Shown: positions 42,017-52,347 of the stretch, one piece after another
How the letters are laid out: each line of letters starts with the position of its first letter
Position numbering within the stretch: position 1 is the first letter of the stretch
Assembly (NCBI GenBank): GCA_026418675.1
Contig: JAOAAX010000007.1
Location: 44,323-108,322, forward strand
Direction: 5' to 3'
DNA length: 64,000 bases
DNA from: Chthoniobacterales bacterium
GTDB taxonomy: Bacteria; Verrucomicrobiota; Verrucomicrobiia; Chthoniobacterales; DYNR01
The notes under the pieces: generated by a model
Told to the model about the DNA's origin: nothing
Database searches by the model: none
Seen by the model: the letters and a program-made list of their open reading frames with translations, nothing else
Translations under genes and position numbers: made by a program

Positions 42017-42832
42017 ATGAAACTTTTCCTGCACGTCTGTGCTTACGTTTTAATCCTTTACTCCACTCTTGTCCTTTATCTCACCCTTTTCCAGCGCAGG
42101 TTCATATACTACCCAGAGAAAAGTCCTAAAAACCTTCTCATACAAAGGGCTGGCACTCTTGGGTTAAAGCCGTGGTATTACTCTGGAAACCTAATTGGTT
42201 GGCATAAACCTGCAGAAAATCCTCCATCAGCTAGAGTCCTCATCTGTGGAGGTAATGCTGGTAGTGCAATCAATCGCTTCCACTTAACTACGATTCTTGA
42301 AAAGGCATCCGATCAAAAATTAGACACATATATCCTTGAATACCCTGGTTATGGTTCAAGACCAGGCCAGCCTAATGAAAAAACCCTGACTTCTGCCGCA
42401 CTCGAAGCAGCCATTTTAATCCGTGAAATATCGCCGCCTTTACCTTTAATTCTGGTCGGAGAGTCACTGGGAACAGGCGTCGTTTGCTCTGTAGCACAAA
42501 AACTTACCCCTCCTCCTTCAGGCCTTCTTCTCATAACACCTTTTGATAACTTAGTTTCCGCCGCAAAAATCCACTATCCTTTCTTGCCTGTTGGTTTTTT
42601 GCTGCAAGATAAGTATAAATCTGATGAAGCTATCAAAAATTTCAGAGGCAGGATCGCCATTCTACTAGCCTCTGAAGACACGATCACCCCTCCTCATCTC
42701 GGACGCAAATTGGCCTCGGCAACTCAGGCTCCCACCTTCGTCGTTGAAATACCTAATACCGGCCATAATGATATTCTCCAGAATACGCCACCAGAAATTA
42801 TGGATAAAATTATCGAATTTCTTTTCCAATAG
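42017..42832 (+). CDS. Alpha/beta hydrolase (membrane-anchored, BEM46/ABHD-like)
   Basis: N-terminal TM; ILEYPGYGSRPGQPNEKTLTSAALEAAILI, LVGESLGTGVVCSVA (GxSxG), IPNTGHNDIL. Confidence 0.85.
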   Translation: MKLFLHVCAYVLILYSTLVLYLTLFQRRFIYYPEKSPKNLLIQRAGTLGLKPWYYSGNLIGWHKPAENPPSARVLICGGNAGSAINRFHLTTILEKASDQKLDTYILEYPGYGSRPGQPNEKTLTSAALEAAILIREISPPLPLILVGESLGTGVVCSVAQKLTPPPSGLLLITPFDNLVSAAKIHYPFLPVGFLLQDKYKSDEAIKNFRGRIAILLASEDTITPPHLGRKLASATQAPTFVVEIPNTGHNDILQNTPPEIMDKIIEFLFQ

Positions 42833-42994
42833 GGGAAGCCTCACCCGAGAAGTTATTTTGCAACATTTTAATCCTCTTTATTCATTTATCCGCACAAATC
42901 TCTGCTATGGTTTTTTTCTTTCTCCGCTCCGTTTCCAACAATAGAATATCAACAATTATGTCGTTAATTAATTAATCTCCCGCAATGTTTAACT

Positions 42995-44038
42995 ATGGCC
43001 AAAAAAGTCGCAATAATAACATACCATCATGTCGTTAACTATGGTGCTGTTCTTCAGGCTTATGCCCTAAACAGGTTTTTACGGAAGGTAGGGGGTTTTT
43101 CTGTGGAAACCATAGATTACCGTCCACCAAAAGCTATCGAAGCTTACAACAAAGCTCTTTTTGAGAATAATCCGCTTGAAAAAAACAATCGTGCACGTGC
43201 AGAAAAAATCGAGTTCTTTGTTAGAAATTACATCCCTCTCACTGACAAATCTTTTTCCTCTCAGGATCAACTCTTAGAAATCGGTTCTTTCGTTTACGAC
43301 TCTTTTATTACTGGTAGTGATGAAGTTTGGAATATCCACGGCTTCCGCGGTTTCGATACCTCCTACTTCCTTGGGTTTGTCCAATTTGGTCATCGCTACT
43401 CTTATGCTGCATCTTTCGGATTTACGGAATCTACAGGTCAATACCGCGCTCAGATAAGTTCCCTCTTGGAAAAATTCGATGCCATAAGTGTTCGCGACAA
43501 CCATTCCCTCCATATTATCCAGGAGGAGCTTGGTTTGCGGTGCGTGAAAGTTCTTGATCCAACTCTCCTCCTAAAAAATTACGATGAAATTATCCAAATT
43601 CCTCCGGAGCGTGGTTTCATCTTTGTTTACTCAAACTGTTCACCAGAGGAAGCTGATTATATTCGCAGATTTGCGAAATACCTTAACAAGCCCATTATTG
43701 CTGCGGCTTACCCCTTAGAAGGGGCAGAGAATAGGCTCGAGCTTTCACCCGGTGAATGGCTCGGCCATTTCGCTGCCGCAGATTATGTTTTTAATGGCTT
43801 CTTTCACGGTGTAGCTATGTCTCTTTTCTTCCAAAAGCCTTTCACTGCTTTTGCCAAACCTGACAAAATAAAAAAGGTTGGAGATTTGCTTGCCGACGTT
43901 GGATTAGCCGACCGTATAGTCACCGATCCATCACCTAATTCCTCACTCCCATCTCCAGATGTAGATTTTAAAAACGCAATTCTTACTCTCGAGCGCCTCA
44001 ACGAAGAATCACGTGCTTTCCTGCTCGAAAACCTCTAA
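42995..44038 (+). CDS. Polysaccharide pyruvyl transferase family protein
   Basis: KVAIITYHHVVNYGAVLQAYALNRFLRK...FITGSDEVWNIHGFRGFDTSYFLGFV...AISVRDNHSLHIIQEELGLRCVKVLDPTLLL; FNGFFHGVAMSLFFQKPF. Confidence 0.85.
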   Translation: MAKKVAIITYHHVVNYGAVLQAYALNRFLRKVGGFSVETIDYRPPKAIEAYNKALFENNPLEKNNRARAEKIEFFVRNYIPLTDKSFSSQDQLLEIGSFVYDSFITGSDEVWNIHGFRGFDTSYFLGFVQFGHRYSYAASFGFTESTGQYRAQISSLLEKFDAISVRDNHSLHIIQEELGLRCVKVLDPTLLLKNYDEIIQIPPERGFIFVYSNCSPEEADYIRRFAKYLNKPIIAAAYPLEGAENRLELSPGEWLGHFAAADYVFNGFFHGVAMSLFFQKPFTAFAKPDKIKKVGDLLADVGLADRIVTDPSPNSSLPSPDVDFKNAILTLERLNEESRAFLLENL

Positions 44039-46206
44039 TGAAATTTCACCCCTCTCTTTTGGCGGAACCTGAAATACTGATTGTCCAGCCATCTGGACAT
44101 AAAACAGAGCTTTGGTCTCCCGCCAACCCCAGGCTTCCAGAAGATTGGGTCGCCTTTCTCGAGCAACAAGCAGATTCCATTCGCGGAGTTTATCGCTTTA
44201 CTGGCTCCTACGGAGCTCCTGAGGTTACTTGTGGAATCCGTTGGGTTGCTGAAGACTGGTCAAAAGAAAACTACGTTTTTTTTCCTGCGGCTGTTTATAA
44301 CGGAAACCGCTTTCGCTCTGTTCGTGTTCCCTATTCACCTCGCTATCCAGAAGAATATGTCAAAGGCACGGCTTCTCCACAGCTTATAACAGACATTCCA
44401 AGATTAGGAGAAGGTTCGCCGCGTATCCAGCTCAAATCAGGCGACCTTGCTTTCCCTGCTTTCGGTTGGTTTAGTGCCATCACGCAATCAGCTTGGTTTG
44501 CCTGGGCTCCAAACCCTGAGGCTGCTCACGATTGGCTCTGGGAAGTTGAGGAACTCGACAATCGAATTGCTTTCCGTGTCCAAGTCCCCGGTGTCCGTCA
44601 GTCCCCAGTTTATCGTTTGCCCATGATGCAACGTCCTACGCCCGACCGCGGATGGCGCCCCGTCGGCGGCGAAGGTAGAGAAATAGAAGTAAAAACAAAG
44701 TTTTGGACTTGTAAGTCTTTATCCGAATTTTTTGATGAAGTTTTCTCTCTGCGTGAAAATTTGCGACCCGGCGTTCCAGTGGAGCCGCAAGTTCCCTTCT
44801 CTCAGGCTTTTACTTTTATTGAAGAGCACTACAACCGTGATTCATGGAGGGAAAATCTTCGCCTCTACGCCACGGAGTGCAATCCCCAGGCCTATTTCCC
44901 TTTTTCCACAGGTTGGTGTGGGGGGATGATCGCTACTTATCCCCTCCTCGCGCTGGGCTCAGATACTACCCGTCAACGTGCTGGTATAACCTTAGAAACT
45001 TTTCTTAACCATGCTCCTGCTCCTAATGGATTCTTTTACGGTAAATGCACAGCAGAGGGGAAGTGGACCCCCGATTTCTCAAATGATAAATCCCCTTATA
45101 CCCGCAACTGGACCCTCATCCGCCGACAGGGTGATGCACTCCTCTATTTATTAAAAACGGCTTCTTTGCTCGAGCACCTTTATCCTAACCAGCCTCTTCC
45201 GCATCGGCTGCTTCCCATTCTTCGCCGCACAGCCGATTCCTTTGTGCGCCTTTGGCGGAATTATGGTCAATTCGGTCAGTTTATTGACCAGGACTCCGCT
45301 AAGATTTTTGTGGGTGGTTCCACCTCTGGTGCAATTGTCCCCGCGGCACTCGTTGCTGCTTGGAAACGTTTTCATGAGCCCTCCTACCTCAACGTTGCCG
45401 AAGAAGCAGCAACGCTTTTTGCACGCGAATTCCTCGCACGAGGATACACCAACGGCGGACCAGGCGATGCGCTCCAAAACCCCGACAGCGAATCTGCTGC
45501 CGCACTTCTTGAATCTTACGCCGCTCTTCATTCCGCAACCAACGACAGAGAGTGGCTCAATCTCGCCAAGCAAACTGCAGCTCTCCTGTCCACTTGGGTC
45601 ATGCCTTACAATTTCCTCTTTCCATCAAATTCCGAGTTTGGAAGGCTCAAAATTCAGACGCTTGGCTCCGTTTTTGCTAATACGCAGAACAAGCATGCAG
45701 CCCCGGGCATTTGCACCCATTCAGGTTCTGCTTTGCTTTACCTTTGGCAATGCACTGGCGACAGACGCCTGCTCAACCTTGCGCTCGACATTGCACGTTT
45801 CCTTCCCCAGTGCCTTTCACGCCCCGACCGTCCAATCCATGCACAAGACGGACGTCCCCTCCCATCGGGGTGGATCAACGAGCGGGTGAATACGAGTGAT
45901 TGGGATGAAAATCTTGGCGGAGTCTTCTATGGTTCCTGCTGGTGTGAGGTTTCTCTCCTCCTTACGGCACTGGAATTTCCTGGAATCCTCATCATCCCAG
46001 ATACCCGTGAAATTGTCCTCTTCGACCACGTTCTTGCCGAGTGGAAAAACAATACAGAATTACATATCCACAATCCAACAAATTACCCTGCACGAGTTCG
46101 AATTCTCTCGGACCCTTCTCTGCTTTTGAAAGAATTTTGGTTCCTCAACTCACCCAGCATCGAAATTCAGCCTCGAGAGTCGTTAAACTTTCCTGTTTTC
46201 TCTTAA
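44038..46206 (+). CDS. (alpha/alpha)6-barrel glycoside hydrolase/epimerase-like protein
   Basis: 722 aa; W/Y/A-rich helical repeats (NWTLIRRQGDALLYLLKTASLLEHL; SESAAALLESYAALHSATNDREWLNLAKQTAALLSTWV; HSGSALLYLWQCTGDRRLLNLALDIARFLPQ); start overlaps the preceding stop. Confidence 0.55.
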   Translation: MKFHPSLLAEPEILIVQPSGHKTELWSPANPRLPEDWVAFLEQQADSIRGVYRFTGSYGAPEVTCGIRWVAEDWSKENYVFFPAAVYNGNRFRSVRVPYSPRYPEEYVKGTASPQLITDIPRLGEGSPRIQLKSGDLAFPAFGWFSAITQSAWFAWAPNPEAAHDWLWEVEELDNRIAFRVQVPGVRQSPVYRLPMMQRPTPDRGWRPVGGEGREIEVKTKFWTCKSLSEFFDEVFSLRENLRPGVPVEPQVPFSQAFTFIEEHYNRDSWRENLRLYATECNPQAYFPFSTGWCGGMIATYPLLALGSDTTRQRAGITLETFLNHAPAPNGFFYGKCTAEGKWTPDFSNDKSPYTRNWTLIRRQGDALLYLLKTASLLEHLYPNQPLPHRLLPILRRTADSFVRLWRNYGQFGQFIDQDSAKIFVGGSTSGAIVPAALVAAWKRFHEPSYLNVAEEAATLFAREFLARGYTNGGPGDALQNPDSESAAALLESYAALHSATNDREWLNLAKQTAALLSTWVMPYNFLFPSNSEFGRLKIQTLGSVFANTQNKHAAPGICTHSGSALLYLWQCTGDRRLLNLALDIARFLPQCLSRPDRPIHAQDGRPLPSGWINERVNTSDWDENLGGVFYGSCWCEVSLLLTALEFPGILIIPDTREIVLFDHVLAEWKNNTELHIHNPTNYPARVRILSDPSLLLKEFWFLNSPSIEIQPRESLNFPVFS

Positions 46207-46269
46207 TTCTTCTTGATTCACCTGTTTTTTTGATGTAAAATTTTCGTAATTTTTTATCTCCATTAAATA

Positions 46270-49200
46270 ATGAAAAAGTTCCCCCGTGTTTTGCTAGTGC
46301 TTTGTGTTCTAATAGTTGCGAGCCTCACAGCACTCATTATCCTTCTCAGAGACGACCAAAAAGCTGAAAAACCCAGTCAGCCTTCCTCTCCTCCTAATTT
46401 GGTATCGACTCCGGCCCCTCCCGGAACTCAACCTATAAGCAATGCTCAATCCAATAATCCGCCGTCAGCTCCTCAACTCCCCTCCTCACCTCCTGTTCAG
46501 CAGCCACACCACGTTTTTCAATCTCCCCTTCAAACCCCATCGCACTCTCTGCCACAAAAAAGTTCGCCAACAACTACTGCAAGTACTCGGTATCCTGTAA
46601 ATCTTCCCCCCGTTGTTCCTGTTCCACAAGGCGAATTATCAACCATTCGGTTTCCCGAACGTTGGCAGGGCGGTAGGATTCTTGCAGCAGGCCGGGAAAA
46701 TGGAACGGGCCGCCGAATTTTAATCATTCAGCCAGACAGTCTTCCTTATCCCGTTCGCATTGTTGAAAAAGATCCCAATGTAAACAAAACCTCTGACCCA
46801 AGACGAAGTGACCTCGCCGCTTTGGATCATGAATTAGTAGCGGACCGCCTCATCGTCAACCTTGGTCCCAATGCCACCGATGCCGATGCCGAACGCGTCG
46901 CCGCTCTCCTCGGCGCCACGGTCGAACGCCGCCTCAATTCCCTCGGCGCCTTCCGCCTCCGTCTCCCGCGCGTCGAATTCGACGGCGTCCCCAAAGCCCT
47001 CGCTTTGCTCGAACAAAAAGGGATTTCCGCCGACCCTGATTACATCGTCTGGGCCAGTTCCACTCCCAACGACCCCCTCTACACCGATGGCACCCTCTGG
47101 GGTATGCACAACACCGGCCAGAATGGCGGCACTCCCGATGCCGATATTGATGCTCCTGAAGGGTGGGCCGTTCGCACATCCGCTCCGGATGTGGTTGTCG
47201 GCGTCATTGACACAGGTGTCCGCTACACCCACGAGGACCTCGTCTCTAACATGTGGGTCAACCCTGGCGAATCCGGCACCGATTCCCTCGGTCGCGATAA
47301 ACGCACCAATGGGGTGGACGACGACGGCAACGGCTTCGTGGACGATGTCCACGGCATCAACGCAGTTACCGGTTCCGGAAATCCCATGGACGACAATGGC
47401 CATGGCACTCACTGTGCCGGCACCATTGCGGGGCGCGGCAATAACGGCCTCGGGGTGGTAGGTGTGGCCTGGCAGGCCAAAATCATGGCGCTCAAATTCC
47501 TGGGAGGTGCGGGCGGCGGCGCCCTCTCCGACGCCATCACTTGTATTCAATATGCCATTGCCAAAGGTGCGCACCTGACTTCCAACTCCTGGGGCGGCGG
47601 TGACTACAACTCCGCCCTTGTTGACGCCATCATTGCCGCTCGCAACGCTAATCAACCCTTCATCGTTGCTGCTGGAAATAACTCCCGCAACAACGACATG
47701 GAGCCAACTTACCCTGCCAGCTACACGATCGAAAACATCGTCGCAGTGGCTTCGATGAACCGCCTCGAAACTCTCTCCAGCTTTTCCAACTACGGCTTTG
47801 CCACTGTCCACGTCGCAGCTCCCGGTAGCGGCATCACCTCCGCTTATTCTAACTCCGACAGCGAATACAAGCTCCTCAACGGCACCAGCATGGCCTGCCC
47901 CCATGTTTCGGGCATCGCTGCCCTCCTCCGTGCCCAATTTCCCTCCGATAACTACCGCCAAATCATCCACCGCATCCTCCGCTCCGTCGATGTCCATTCC
48001 TCCTACACAGGCAAAGTCCTCACCAACGGCCGCGTCAATCTCCACAAAGCCCTCACCACAACCAAAAACACTCCGCCCAATGACGATTTCGCCGAACCGC
48101 TCTTCGTTCCAGGTCCCGAAAACGCCCTCATCACTTACAACATCGGTGCCACAGCCGAATCGGGTGAACCCAACCATGCGAGCGTCGCACCTCAGAAAAC
48201 CCTTTGGTTCACCTACACGGCTTCTTCCAATGGCCCTGTTGTCATCAACACCTCTGGCAGTGATTTCGACACTGTCCTAGCTGTCTATACAGGCAACTCT
48301 CTCGGCAGCCTCACGCTCATCGCTCAAAACGACAACGAAAACTCCAGCACCACTTCCAGCAAAGTCATCTTCAATGCTACTGCCGGCACCACCTACCGCG
48401 TCGCTGTCGGCTCCAAAACCGGCGCCGAAGGCAGTCTCATCTTAGTATTTTCTTATCCACCGCCCAATGACAACTTCGCCAACGCAACTAGCCTCAGTGG
48501 CGACTCCGTCATCCGCGATGGTTCCAACTACAACGCCAGCAAAGAGGCTGGAGAGCCCAACCACGCTGGCCATCCTGGCGGCGCAAGTGTCTGGTTCTCT
48601 TGGACTGTTCCACAAACCGCCACCTATACCATCAGCACAGTTGGCGGCACGTTTTTTGACTCCCTCCTCGCTGTCTATACCGGCAACAACCTGACGAGTC
48701 TCACCCACGTCGCCTCCAACGATAACTACGGCGATTTCGCTTCCAGCCGTGTCACCATCAACGCTACAGCAGGCACCACATACCGTATCGCCATAGATGC
48801 CAAAGACGGCGTCGGCGGCACCTACAAACTCACCATCGGCCGGCCACCCACAAACGACAATTTTGCAGATGCAATCCCCATCACCGGCACACCGCCTCTC
48901 ACTATTACCGGCCGCAATTTCGGTGCCACGATCGAGCCAGGCGAACCCAACCACTCCACCCGCGAAGGCATCCCCTCCGCCAATTCCGTTTGGTGGAAAT
49001 GGACGCCCGCTCAATCCGGCACTTACCAAATCACCCTCGAGCATTCCAACTTCGACACCGTCCTCGCCGTTTATACGGGCAATGCTGTCAATAACCTGAC
49101 TCTCGAAGCCGCCAACGACGACTTCATCGGCTGGGCAAGCCTCCTCAGCTTCACCGCGCGCGCCGGCGTTACCTACTACATCGCTGTGGATGGCTACTCC

Positions 49201-52200
49201 GGTGCCTCCGGCAACATTGACATGAAAATCCTCCCGCCCCCTGTCGCTCTAACCAATGACTACTACGCCGACCGCATCCGCCTCTACGGCGCTCAAATTA
49301 GCGTGGACGCCAGCAACGTCGGTGCAGAGCACGAATACCCAGCCGAAGACATCACGAAAATTTCAACCATCAATCCTGGGGAGCAAGAAATCTACGAAAA
49401 CCGAACCGTCTGGTGGGAGTGGACTGCACCGGCCAATGGCAACGTCACCATTGACACCCTCTACAGCAGCTTCGACACCGTTCTCTTCGTCTGCACAGGC
49501 AACGCTCTCAACAACCCCACCCCTGTGACGTGGAATGACGACATCGGAACGGAAAACGGCGTCTATGTCCGCCAGTCCCGCGTCACTTTCAATGCCGTCC
49601 GCGACACCCGTTACCAAATCATGGTCATGGGCCGCACATGGACCACTTTTGGCTCCATCCGCCTCAACATTAACCAACCCCTTTCCAACCAACCGCCGGT
49701 TATCCATTCCGCTTCCCTATCCCCAGCCAATGCCACCTTCAGCGACCAAGCCGTCAGCGTTGCCAACATCGTCGCCACGGACCCCGAAAACAACACCATC
49801 TCCTACACCTACCAGTGGCAATCCTCCACCGATGGCGGCCTCACTTGGACCAACGCTGCGAATCAAACCTCAGCCACCCTCACTCCCGACGACGCCAACT
49901 CCGGCCGCCTCTGGCGCTGCGTCCTCACCCCACGCGACCCTACCACCACTGGCGAACCTTACACCACCGGCTTCATCGCGCTTGACCGACGCCCCCCAAC
50001 CATAGCAGCCCTCGGGCAACCCTTCTCCTATCAAAGCGGCCTTGTCATTCCCTCCCAGGCAAACCCTGGCAACCGCAAGGTCCTTCTCAACGAAATCAGC
50101 CAGGGCAGCAACCCTGCACAGCCCGCGGAGTGGTTCGAGTTCCTGGTCCTTCGTCCGCGTGATCTCCGCCGGCATTATTTCATGACCTCCTCCGGCGGTT
50201 ACATTGTCCTTACCGGTCATTCCCTATGGCAAAACGTCCCTGCAGGCACCCTCGTCGTGATCTACAACGCCGCCAATCGCGACCCCATCCTCCCACCCGA
50301 CGATTTCGACCCAGCCGATGGCCGACTCGTCATCCCCAGCAATAGCACACTCTACATCCGTCAGGATTCTACGAATCCTTCCGGTTGGTTCCATTCTCAG
50401 AACGAAACCGTCGGCGGCTTGGATCTCGACGACGCCATACGCATCTCCGACAACCGCTGGAATACGAACGACACCGACCCACCTTCGCCTGGCAGCCTCC
50501 TCGATGGCATCCACTGGGGCTATTTCGCCAACGGCGTCACAGCAGATACCCCCCAAGTTTATCAAATCGAAGGCCTCCCCGCTGGCCAAGCTCTGGTCTT
50601 CACCTCCAACGACCCAGCTTTCGCAGAAAACGGTGCTGCTTGGACCAAATTCGCTGCAACTGCTGCCAACGCAACCCCTGGCGAGCCCAACAACCTCGAC
50701 CAGCGCGATTGGATTAACGCCCTCCGCGAGCCAACTCCCCGTTGGCGCGTTGCCGATACCAGCGAACCTCTCCCACCCGGCCTGACCTTAAACGCAACCA
50801 CAGGGCTGCTCTCCGGCACGCCCTCCGGAAACGTAAGCCTCACCCGCAACCTCGTCCTCGAGCGCTACAGCTCCACCCAAAACGTCCGCCGTGCCTTTAC
50901 TCTCCGCGTCGTTGCACCCGGTGTGTCCTCTGCCACGGTTTATGAGCCGTTCAGCTACCCGCTCAACCAGAGCCTCGTCAACGCCAGCGCCAATGCTACA
51001 GGCCTCACAGGCACCTGGAATGGCTCCCTCCAGGCCAACGTCACTGGCACAAGCCTCGCCCCGAGCGGGATCAGCTTTGCCGGTGCCCGCTTCAATACAA
51101 CTGCCTCCGGCACCTCCGATCTTTATGTTCCTTTCACCACCGCTGCGCGCCAAACCCTCAATCCCCCTGCCAACGGCTCACGCACCATTTGGATGTCTTT
51201 CACCGTCCGCCTCCCGGCCACAGGAGGGCAGCCCGGCGTGCACCTCGCGCGTGACGCCTCCACACCGATTGCTGGCGTGCGCGTCAGCGACTCCTCCGCA
51301 CGCTTCTGGGTTTGTAGAAATGCCGCTGTAACAGGTGACGGCACCGCGAGCCCCAATAACTCCATCGTTTCCAATACCGATTATTTCGTCCTCGCTCGCT
51401 TTGTGGTCACTAACAATTCCGGAAATGTGTCCGACGGTTGGGGCGGTAACGGCACCATCGCTGCCGATGCATGGGTTTACCCTGCCTCTGCACCTCCCTC
51501 TAATGCCCCCACAGGCACCGGCACCGCCTCCTTCTCCGCACGCACCGACGGCACCGGCACACGCTATATCAACGGCCTCCTCATCCGCGGCTCCAGCGCC
51601 ACTGCAGGCATGCAGGTGGATGAAATCCGCATCGCTACAACCTTCGAGCAAGTTGCACGCGATCCGGTGGACGGCGCCCCTGGTTCCCTTACCGCCACTG
51701 CTATTAGCGGAACGGCCATTCAGCTCAACTGGGTTGACTATGCCAACAACGAAACTGGTTTCCGGGTAGAAGTCAGCACCGACGGCAATTCTTGGAGCCC
51801 CCTGGCCACTCTCGCTTCCAACTCCACCTCTTATCTCCACACGGGACTCCCCAACGGGGCCACACGCTACTACCGTGTTTGTGCGATCAATCCAACTGGC
51901 GACAGTGGCTTTGCTGGCCCAGCCTTTGCCACCACATGGACCGCTCTCCAATCTTGGCGCCACACCCACTTCGGCACTACGGAAAATACCGGCAACGCAG
52001 CCGATTCCGCAGACCCCGACGCCGACGGTATCCCCAACCTCATCGAGCATGCCCTTGGCGGCACTCCTACAAGCCCCGCTTCGCGGCCTCAGCCCACCGT
52101 CGGCACAACCACCGTTAGCGGCCAGCGGCGCCTTACGCTTACCTTCACCCCGCAGGTCCTCAGCGGATTGACCTACATCGTGCAAGCCAGCAACGACCTC

Positions 52201-52332
52201 TCCAATTGGTCCACCCAGACCGACGTCACCTCCAGCCTCACGGCAGGCCAACCCTACACCTTCACCGACTCCGCCGACCTCGCCACCACCCCACGCCGCT
52301 TCCTCCGCCTCCTCATTCGAACTTCAAATTAA
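46270..52332 (+). CDS. Giant secreted subtilisin-like (S8) serine protease with tandem accessory domains and shared C-terminal domain
   Basis: 2020 aa; N-terminal TM + Pro-rich linker; catalytic D (VVGVIDTGVRYTHEDL), H (DDNGHGTHCAGTIAG), S (LLNGTSMACPHVSGIAALL); four PPC-like modules, Ig-like, lamin-tail-like, FnIII-like and C-terminal DPDADGIPNLIEHALGG domain. Confidence 0.93.
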   Translation: MKKFPRVLLVLCVLIVASLTALIILLRDDQKAEKPSQPSSPPNLVSTPAPPGTQPISNAQSNNPPSAPQLPSSPPVQQPHHVFQSPLQTPSHSLPQKSSPTTTASTRYPVNLPPVVPVPQGELSTIRFPERWQGGRILAAGRENGTGRRILIIQPDSLPYPVRIVEKDPNVNKTSDPRRSDLAALDHELVADRLIVNLGPNATDADAERVAALLGATVERRLNSLGAFRLRLPRVEFDGVPKALALLEQKGISADPDYIVWASSTPNDPLYTDGTLWGMHNTGQNGGTPDADIDAPEGWAVRTSAPDVVVGVIDTGVRYTHEDLVSNMWVNPGESGTDSLGRDKRTNGVDDDGNGFVDDVHGINAVTGSGNPMDDNGHGTHCAGTIAGRGNNGLGVVGVAWQAKIMALKFLGGAGGGALSDAITCIQYAIAKGAHLTSNSWGGGDYNSALVDAIIAARNANQPFIVAAGNNSRNNDMEPTYPASYTIENIVAVASMNRLETLSSFSNYGFATVHVAAPGSGITSAYSNSDSEYKLLNGTSMACPHVSGIAALLRAQFPSDNYRQIIHRILRSVDVHSSYTGKVLTNGRVNLHKALTTTKNTPPNDDFAEPLFVPGPENALITYNIGATAESGEPNHASVAPQKTLWFTYTASSNGPVVINTSGSDFDTVLAVYTGNSLGSLTLIAQNDNENSSTTSSKVIFNATAGTTYRVAVGSKTGAEGSLILVFSYPPPNDNFANATSLSGDSVIRDGSNYNASKEAGEPNHAGHPGGASVWFSWTVPQTATYTISTVGGTFFDSLLAVYTGNNLTSLTHVASNDNYGDFASSRVTINATAGTTYRIAIDAKDGVGGTYKLTIGRPPTNDNFADAIPITGTPPLTITGRNFGATIEPGEPNHSTREGIPSANSVWWKWTPAQSGTYQITLEHSNFDTVLAVYTGNAVNNLTLEAANDDFIGWASLLSFTARAGVTYYIAVDGYSGASGNIDMKILPPPVALTNDYYADRIRLYGAQISVDASNVGAEHEYPAEDITKISTINPGEQEIYENRTVWWEWTAPANGNVTIDTLYSSFDTVLFVCTGNALNNPTPVTWNDDIGTENGVYVRQSRVTFNAVRDTRYQIMVMGRTWTTFGSIRLNINQPLSNQPPVIHSASLSPANATFSDQAVSVANIVATDPENNTISYTYQWQSSTDGGLTWTNAANQTSATLTPDDANSGRLWRCVLTPRDPTTTGEPYTTGFIALDRRPPTIAALGQPFSYQSGLVIPSQANPGNRKVLLNEISQGSNPAQPAEWFEFLVLRPRDLRRHYFMTSSGGYIVLTGHSLWQNVPAGTLVVIYNAANRDPILPPDDFDPADGRLVIPSNSTLYIRQDSTNPSGWFHSQNETVGGLDLDDAIRISDNRWNTNDTDPPSPGSLLDGIHWGYFANGVTADTPQVYQIEGLPAGQALVFTSNDPAFAENGAAWTKFAATAANATPGEPNNLDQRDWINALREPTPRWRVADTSEPLPPGLTLNATTGLLSGTPSGNVSLTRNLVLERYSSTQNVRRAFTLRVVAPGVSSATVYEPFSYPLNQSLVNASANATGLTGTWNGSLQANVTGTSLAPSGISFAGARFNTTASGTSDLYVPFTTAARQTLNPPANGSRTIWMSFTVRLPATGGQPGVHLARDASTPIAGVRVSDSSARFWVCRNAAVTGDGTASPNNSIVSNTDYFVLARFVVTNNSGNVSDGWGGNGTIAADAWVYPASAPPSNAPTGTGTASFSARTDGTGTRYINGLLIRGSSATAGMQVDEIRIATTFEQVARDPVDGAPGSLTATAISGTAIQLNWVDYANNETGFRVEVSTDGNSWSPLATLASNSTSYLHTGLPNGATRYYRVCAINPTGDSGFAGPAFATTWTALQSWRHTHFGTTENTGNAADSADPDADGIPNLIEHALGGTPTSPASRPQPTVGTTTVSGQRRLTLTFTPQVLSGLTYIVQASNDLSNWSTQTDVTSSLTAGQPYTFTDSADLATTPRRFLRLLIRTSN
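48069..49680 (+). repeat. Four tandem roughly 130-aa PPC/CUB-like modules inside the S8 protein
   Basis: Module starts PPNDDFAEPLFV / PPNDNFANATSL / PPTNDNFADAIPI / LTNDYYADRIRL; each has (V/L)W(W/F)xWT...FDT(V/L)LAVYTGN...LTxxAxND...YxIAVD. Confidence 0.85.
51942..52332 (+). repeat. Shared C-terminal domain, copy 1
   Basis: ALQSWRHTHFGTTENTGNAADSADPDADGIPNLIEHALGGTPTSPASRPQPTVGTTTVSGQRRLTLTFTPQVLSGLTYIVQASNDLSNWSTQTDVTSSLTAGQPYTFTDSADLATTPRRFLRLLI. Confidence 0.95.
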
Positions 52333-52347
52333 CCTTCAACAAAAATT

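Noticed and set aside
46834-48177. 447-aa antisense ORF (-) opposite the subtilase
   Set aside because: Shadow ORF: low-complexity Gly/Val/Asp-rich translation opposite a clear S8 protease; a consequence of C-rich coding sequence with few reverse-strand stops.
51178-52251. 357-aa antisense ORF (-), with similar antisense ORFs opposite the other C-terminal copies (e.g. 58823-59362, 63025-63354) sharing MADGEAGGDVGLGGPVGEIVAGL
   Set aside because: The apparent conservation is only the reverse translation of the conserved sense-strand domain, so it is not independent evidence of a gene.
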